Source of the DNA: an uncultured Paracoccaceae bacterium
GTDB taxonomy: Bacteria > Pseudomonadota > Alphaproteobacteria > Rhodobacterales > Rhodobacteraceae
DNA length: 64,000 nt
Assembly: GCA_947489445.1 (NCBI GenBank)
Contig: CANLDN010000003.1
Location: forward strand, 310,001-374,000
Direction: 5' to 3'
Numbering within the stretch: the first letter of the stretch is position 1; every line of letters starts with the position of its first letter. Under the pieces are notes generated by a model. The model ran no database searches and had not been told where the DNA came from. It saw only the letters and a program-made list of their open reading frames with translations. The position numbers were made by a program, and so were the translations under genes. This document shows, piece after piece, positions 60,397-64,000 of this stretch.

Positions 60397-61158
60397 TCAA
60401 GCGAATTGTGTGCGGACAAGGGCCGCACCTGCCAGCGCGCACAAAAGCGACAGGCAGAAGGGGCGATAATAGGCGGCGAAGCGGGAGGTGAACAGCCATT
60501 GACCGATGAGAACCCCCGCAGCAGTGGGCAGGGCAAGGGCGATGCCGCGTATTGCACCGGTCTGATCCATCACCCCGAACCACAGGAAGGTAATCATGGA
60601 GGTCAGCGCGCCAAGGAACAAAAACAGCACCAAAGCGGCCCGCATTTTGGCCGCGGGCGCGTCCTGAGACAGCACATAAAGGGCAATGACCATGCCACCC
60701 ACATGGGCAAGACCGGTGACGATCCCGGCGGCAAAACCGGACCCATAAAGGCCGGGTCTCGTCGCTAGAAATGGTAATCTGATCTTTGCAAGCTGCGTGG
60801 CGGCCAGCACGATGATCAGGGTCAGCACGATCAGCTTGCTGGTCTCCACCGGGATCGACGTGGTCAGCCACACACCGAATGGCACTCCAATGGTCGATCC
60901 GATGACCAGCCCCAGAACCACACCGCGATCCGCCTCGCGCCAGCCGCCGCGTACCATCAAGATAGAGGCCATGAGTTCCAACCACCAACAGATCGGGATC
61001 AGTTGCACCGGCGGCAGGATCAGCACGGCGGTGGCCATGACCACGGCAGAGAGGGCAAAACCCGAAAACCCGCGCACGATGCCCGCGACCACCACGATCA
61101 CGGTCAGGATCGCAAACTCCTGTCCGGTCAGATCGGTGAGGGTCAGCAGGGCATCCAT
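60397..61158 (-). CDS. TauE/SafE family sulfite exporter (second copy)
   Basis: A 253-residue membrane protein with about eight helices and the TauE/SafE pattern VAGIVRGFSGFALSAVVMATAVLILPPVQLIPI, repeated in the second half as GFAAGIVTGLAHVGG. It is 12 bases upstream of soeA and three bases after ackA. The family exports sulfite or organosulfonates. It differs clearly from the first copy at 63163-63909. Confidence 0.88.
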   Translation of the reverse strand: MDALLTLTDLTGQEFAILTVIVVVAGIVRGFSGFALSAVVMATAVLILPPVQLIPICWWLELMASILMVRGGWREADRGVVLGLVIGSTIGVPFGVWLTTSIPVETSKLIVLTLIIVLAATQLAKIRLPFLATRPGLYGSGFAAGIVTGLAHVGGMVIALYVLSQDAPAAKMRAALVLFLFLGALTSMITFLWFGVMDQTGAIRGIALALPTAAGVLIGQWLFTSRFAAYYRPFCLSLLCALAGAALVRTQFA

Positions 61159-61161
61159 CCG

Positions 61162-62226
61162 TCAGCGCCCTTCGGCCATCAGGGCCAGCGCATCGCGGGC
61201 GATCTGTTTCTCTTCGTCGGCTTCAATGACATGCACCGGCACGTCGCCAAACAGCGACAGATGCTGCATGATCCTATCGCGGACAGGGGCGGCATTCTCA
61301 CCAATCCCCCCGGTAAATGCGACAGCATCCAAGCCGCCCATCGCGACAATGACCGATCCGGCATGGCGGGCGGCCCAATAGCAGAAATGCTCGACCGCGA
61401 ATTTGGCGGCATCGTCCTCGCGCTCCAACAGATGTTTCATGTTCCAGTCACCGGCCAGCGCGCGCAGACCGGAGTTGTTGTTGAGCATGCGGTCGGTCTC
61501 ATCCTCGCCCAGCGATTTTGACATGCGTAGCACCGCTGCCCCGTCAATATCACCGGCACGCGTTCCCATCGTCAGACCCGATAGCGGCGAATACCCCATC
61601 GAGGTCGCGATGGATTTGCCATGATGAATGGCGCAGAGGCTGGTGCCGTTGCCCAGATGGAATGCGAGCAGACGCTCGGGCAATGCATCACCAAAATCGG
61701 AGACCATGTTGTCGTAGCTCAACCCGTGAAACCCGTACCGACGTATGCCTGCATCATGATGGGTCTGCGGGATGGCGTAGCGCACCGCAACCGGCGGGTT
61801 CGTGGCATGAAACGCGGTGCCGAAGCTGCAATATTGCGGCATGTCGGGTGCTGTTTTCTGCAGCGCGTAGATACCAGCGAGGTTATTGGGGTTATGCAGC
61901 GGGGCCAGCGGAATGACGCTTTCAATCGCGGCAATCGCGGTGGGGGTCAGACGGGCCGGCTGGGTCAGGATCGTGCCGCCATGGACCACACGATGCGCGG
62001 CTGTTTTGAACGCGGTCAGCGGATATCCCGCGGCGGCCAGTGCGTTCAGCATCAGATCAAGCGCCTCGGCGTGATCGCGGGTTTCGACCTCTTTCAAGTC
62101 ATCTCCCAGCCGCAGCTGCCCGGATGTGCCAAGGTTGGTCACCCGTCCCTTGATGATGCTGTTTAGTTCCTCGTCGAATACCTTGATTTTCAATGAGGAT
62201 GAGCCCGCGTTCAGAACTAGGATCAT
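61162..62226 (-). CDS. ackA: acetate kinase
   Basis: A 354-residue kinase from ATG 62226 (MILVLNAGSSSLKIKV), overlapping the pta stop by ATGA. Motifs are HRVVHGG, PLAPLHNPNNL, GTAFHA, RRYGFHGLSY and GGIGENAAPVRDRI. Slightly shorter than the usual length of about 400. It would make ATP from acetyl phosphate released by Xsc, or run in reverse. Confidence 0.93.
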   Translation of the reverse strand: MILVLNAGSSSLKIKVFDEELNSIIKGRVTNLGTSGQLRLGDDLKEVETRDHAEALDLMLNALAAAGYPLTAFKTAAHRVVHGGTILTQPARLTPTAIAAIESVIPLAPLHNPNNLAGIYALQKTAPDMPQYCSFGTAFHATNPPVAVRYAIPQTHHDAGIRRYGFHGLSYDNMVSDFGDALPERLLAFHLGNGTSLCAIHHGKSIATSMGYSPLSGLTMGTRAGDIDGAAVLRMSKSLGEDETDRMLNNNSGLRALAGDWNMKHLLEREDDAAKFAVEHFCYWAARHAGSVIVAMGGLDAVAFTGGIGENAAPVRDRIMQHLSLFGDVPVHVIEADEEKQIARDALALMAEGR

Positions 62227-63161
62227 TTCGCCAACCCGCATTTGATGCAGGCCAGTGCCGCAGATGCAATCCGCGCCGCAGGCGGGTCCGCCCGCGAGGT
62301 CAGCAAGATCGGGACCTTCGCACCCGTGACGACCCCAGCCGCACAGCCCCCAGTCAGATAGACGAAGGCTTTGAAGAGTGCATTGCCCGACACGATATCC
62401 GGCACGATGATCGCATCGGCTTGCCCCGCCACAGGATCAGCGGTCAGCTTCTTGGTCGCCACGGCCTTGGGCGACATGATCAGATCGAACGCAAGCGGCC
62501 CTGACACATCCACACCCTCCACACTCTCCCGCGCCCACGCGGCCAATGCCTGCCCATCCATCGAAGACGGCACCGACGGAATGGCGCTCTCTGTCGCTGA
62601 CAGGATCGCGATCTTCGGGCGGTCATTGCCCAACCGGTTCAGCAGATCCTTGACCTCGATAATCGACGACTGGCGCGTTGCCAGATCAGGGGCCACGTTC
62701 ACGGCCGCATCCGAAATCAGGATCGGGCGACCGCCATCCGGATGGGTGATATGAAAGATATGCACAAACCGCTGGCCAGTGCGCAGCCCTGCATCACGGG
62801 ACACGGCGGCCTTCATGAACACATCCGTGTGCAGCTGCCCCTTCATCAGCACATCAGCCTCGCCCGCAGCACCACACAGGGCGGCGGCCACGCGGCCCGC
62901 TTCCTCCTCACCCGTGGTGTCGTGCAGGGCGTAACCGGCAATATCCCAGCCCAGCTTGTCCGCCTCGGCGCGGATCATATCTGCCTCACCCACGAACACA
63001 GGCACCATGATCCCGGCCTTTGTCGCGTCCTCCGCGGCCTCCATCGGCAAGGGCGCCCCGGCGCGGGCGATGGCCACCCGTGGTGCGCCGAACCGCTTGG
63101 CCCGGTCGATCAGGTCTTGCGGGGCCTGTGCCTCGCGGGTGGAAAGAAACGGTGATGTCAT
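62223..63161 (-). CDS. pta: short phosphate acetyltransferase
   Basis: A 312-residue Pta of the short class (phosphate acetyl/butyryltransferase): APRVAIARAG, AALCGAAGEADVLMKGQLHTDVFM, RFVHIFHITHPDGGRPILISDAAVNVAPDL, and GQADAIIVPDIVSGNALFKAFVYLTGG. Makes acetyl-CoA from acetyl phosphate. It follows the first tauE by one base (TGA-C-ATG) and lies downstream of xsc, as in roseobacter taurine pathways. Confidence 0.92.
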   Translation of the reverse strand: MTSPFLSTREAQAPQDLIDRAKRFGAPRVAIARAGAPLPMEAAEDATKAGIMVPVFVGEADMIRAEADKLGWDIAGYALHDTTGEEEAGRVAAALCGAAGEADVLMKGQLHTDVFMKAAVSRDAGLRTGQRFVHIFHITHPDGGRPILISDAAVNVAPDLATRQSSIIEVKDLLNRLGNDRPKIAILSATESAIPSVPSSMDGQALAAWARESVEGVDVSGPLAFDLIMSPKAVATKKLTADPVAGQADAIIVPDIVSGNALFKAFVYLTGGCAAGVVTGAKVPILLTSRADPPAARIASAALACIKCGLAK

Positions 63162-63162
63162 G

Positions 63163-63909
63163 TCAGATCCCTATCATGGCGCGCAGCAGTCCAAGCACGG
63201 ACAGCGTCAACAGCAACATCACCGCAAATCTCCGGAATGTGGAGGGGGAAGCGGCCAGAAACCGACGCCCACCCAGCCACACGCCCAGACCCAGCAGGGG
63301 AAAGGCCAGACCAACGCCCAACGCGGTTTCCCATGTGACCAACCCACCGGCCCAAAGAAGCGGCATGGTGATCAGGTCGAGGCCCGTCAGGTAAACGATC
63401 ATCGTGGCGCGAAACCGGGCGGCTTCCATTGGTTGGGCCGCCATGAATGCGGCGACGGGCAGACCGCCGATCCCCGCGCTGTTGCACAGGCCCGACACCA
63501 TGCCGACGCCAATATGACCGGGGCTGCGGATGGTGCGCTGCAACGTCCAGCCCGAGAGCAGGACCAAGGACATCACCAGAACGATCAGCGATACGGCCAG
63601 CCGCACGGTCCCTTCGCCCAATGACAGGATGAACCAGACCGACGCGGGCAAAACCACCGCCGCCCCCGCCAGCAACGCAAACACCCGACGCCAGTCCACT
63701 TGACCGCGAATACCGCGGGCCTGAAAAACTGTCATGAGCATTTCGCATGAAAACACCACCGGTATCAGCGGGAGCGGGTTGGTCAGCAAAGCCGCAAAGG
63801 CAATGAAGATCGCCGAAAACCCAAAACCCGAATAGCCCCGGACGAACGCGGCCCCCAGCAGTGCAATAGCCAGGGCCGCCGTCGTGCCGGGGCCAAGATC
63901 GAATGGCAC
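63163..63909 (-). CDS. tauE: TauE/SafE family sulfite exporter (first copy)
   Basis: A 248-residue membrane protein with about eight helices; ALLGAAFVRGYSGFGFSAIFIAFAALLTNPLPLIPV is the family start, and GMVSGLCNSAGIGGLPVAAFM marks the second repeat. It is three bases downstream of the xsc stop, the usual place of a sulfite exporter in sulfonate degradation loci. Confidence 0.9.
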   Translation of the reverse strand: MPFDLGPGTTAALAIALLGAAFVRGYSGFGFSAIFIAFAALLTNPLPLIPVVFSCEMLMTVFQARGIRGQVDWRRVFALLAGAAVVLPASVWFILSLGEGTVRLAVSLIVLVMSLVLLSGWTLQRTIRSPGHIGVGMVSGLCNSAGIGGLPVAAFMAAQPMEAARFRATMIVYLTGLDLITMPLLWAGGLVTWETALGVGLAFPLLGLGVWLGGRRFLAASPSTFRRFAVMLLLTLSVLGLLRAMIGI

Positions 63910-63912
63910 CGA

Positions 63913-64000
63913 TTACTCGGCCGCCATATCCGCTTTGTCGATGCCAGCAACACGCACAGGTTTCTTCATGGCATCACGGCGGAAGGGCTCACCCAGTTCC
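63913..64000 (-). CDS. xsc: sulfoacetaldehyde acetyltransferase, C-terminal end
   Basis: Only the last 28 codons fall in the window (stop TAA 63913-63915): ELGEPFRRDAMKKPVRVAGI and then DKADMAAE. GEPFRRDAMKKPV is the family-typical C-terminus of Xsc, the ThDP enzyme that turns sulfoacetaldehyde and phosphate into sulfite and acetyl phosphate. The downstream tauE-pta-ackA-soe order supports the call. The 5' part lies outside. Confidence 0.8.
   Translation of the reverse strand, partial: ELGEPFRRDAMKKPVRVAGIDKADMAAE

Noticed and set aside
1..64000. CRISPR arrays, insertion sequences, prophage or integrase genes, rRNA and tRNA
   Set aside because: No regularly spaced repeats, transposase-like frames, integrase motifs or cloverleaf sequences were found on either strand by reading.

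Overview
The window looks like a chromosomal segment of a Roseobacter-group alphaproteobacterium (Rhodobacterales). Base composition is moderately GC-rich and gene order is dense. Lineage markers include the dnaX-ybaB-recR order, a TrcR/DUF1013 regulator, a membrane-anchored cytochrome c, and a sulfonate/sulfite locus (xsc, tauE, pta, ackA, soeABC-like) typical of marine roseobacters. Genus cannot be fixed from the sequence alone. I see no phage, IS element, CRISPR array, rRNA or tRNA. The only structural RNA gene I recognise is the small SRP RNA at 28850-28947 (minus).

Layout. 1-7232: end of an outer-membrane protein, a YHS protein, hydroxypyruvate isomerase, several regulators, a VOC/WYL pair, a serine hydrolase, and a compact GST-VOC-TetR operon behind a clear palindromic operator. 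7375-14609: a VWA protein co-transcribed with an ECF sigma factor, a pair of paralogous secreted proteins, succinate-semialdehyde dehydrogenase, an alpha/beta hydrolase, a decayed HAD-like gene and a small lipoprotein. 14740-28817: mixed housekeeping (RNase T2, TrcR, recR, ybaB, dnaX, rsgA) and poorly known envelope genes. These include a divergent lipoprotein/DUF6502 pair with two matching 17-bp palindromes and a second pair of tandem secreted paralogues. 28850-33893: SRP RNA, cyclic phosphodiesterase/nucleotidase, NudC, SRPBCC protein, prephenate dehydratase and cytochrome c. 33997-41916: a complete yejABEF-type peptide ABC importer, an AraC regulator and a metallo-beta-lactamase-fold protein.

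41960-55223 is a galactoside utilisation locus. A ten-gene minus-strand operon encodes an ABC importer (binding protein and two permeases), GH36 alpha-galactosidase, GH42 beta-galactosidase, mutarotase, a short-chain dehydrogenase, a SMP-30 lactonase, KDGal kinase and KDPGal aldolase. Together these fit uptake and hydrolysis of galactosides followed by oxidative (De Ley-Doudoroff) galactose breakdown. The galactonate dehydratase step is not encoded here. The divergent IclR regulator and transporter ATPase complete the locus.

55283-64000 is one long minus-strand operon that starts beyond the window with xsc (only its C-terminus is present). It continues tauE-like, pta, ackA, a second tauE-like gene, a cytoplasmic molybdoenzyme (soeA-like), two uncharacterised small genes, soeB and soeC. 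Its logic is sulfoacetaldehyde to sulfite plus acetyl phosphate. Acetyl phosphate goes to acetyl-CoA or ATP, and sulfite is exported or oxidised to sulfate. The two small genes embedded between soeA and soeB by stop/start overlaps are among the least explained features of the window. The others are the DUF6502 palindrome system, the leader region of rsgA, the ECF-sigma/VWA pair and a family of AAGGTGGG palindromes between genes.
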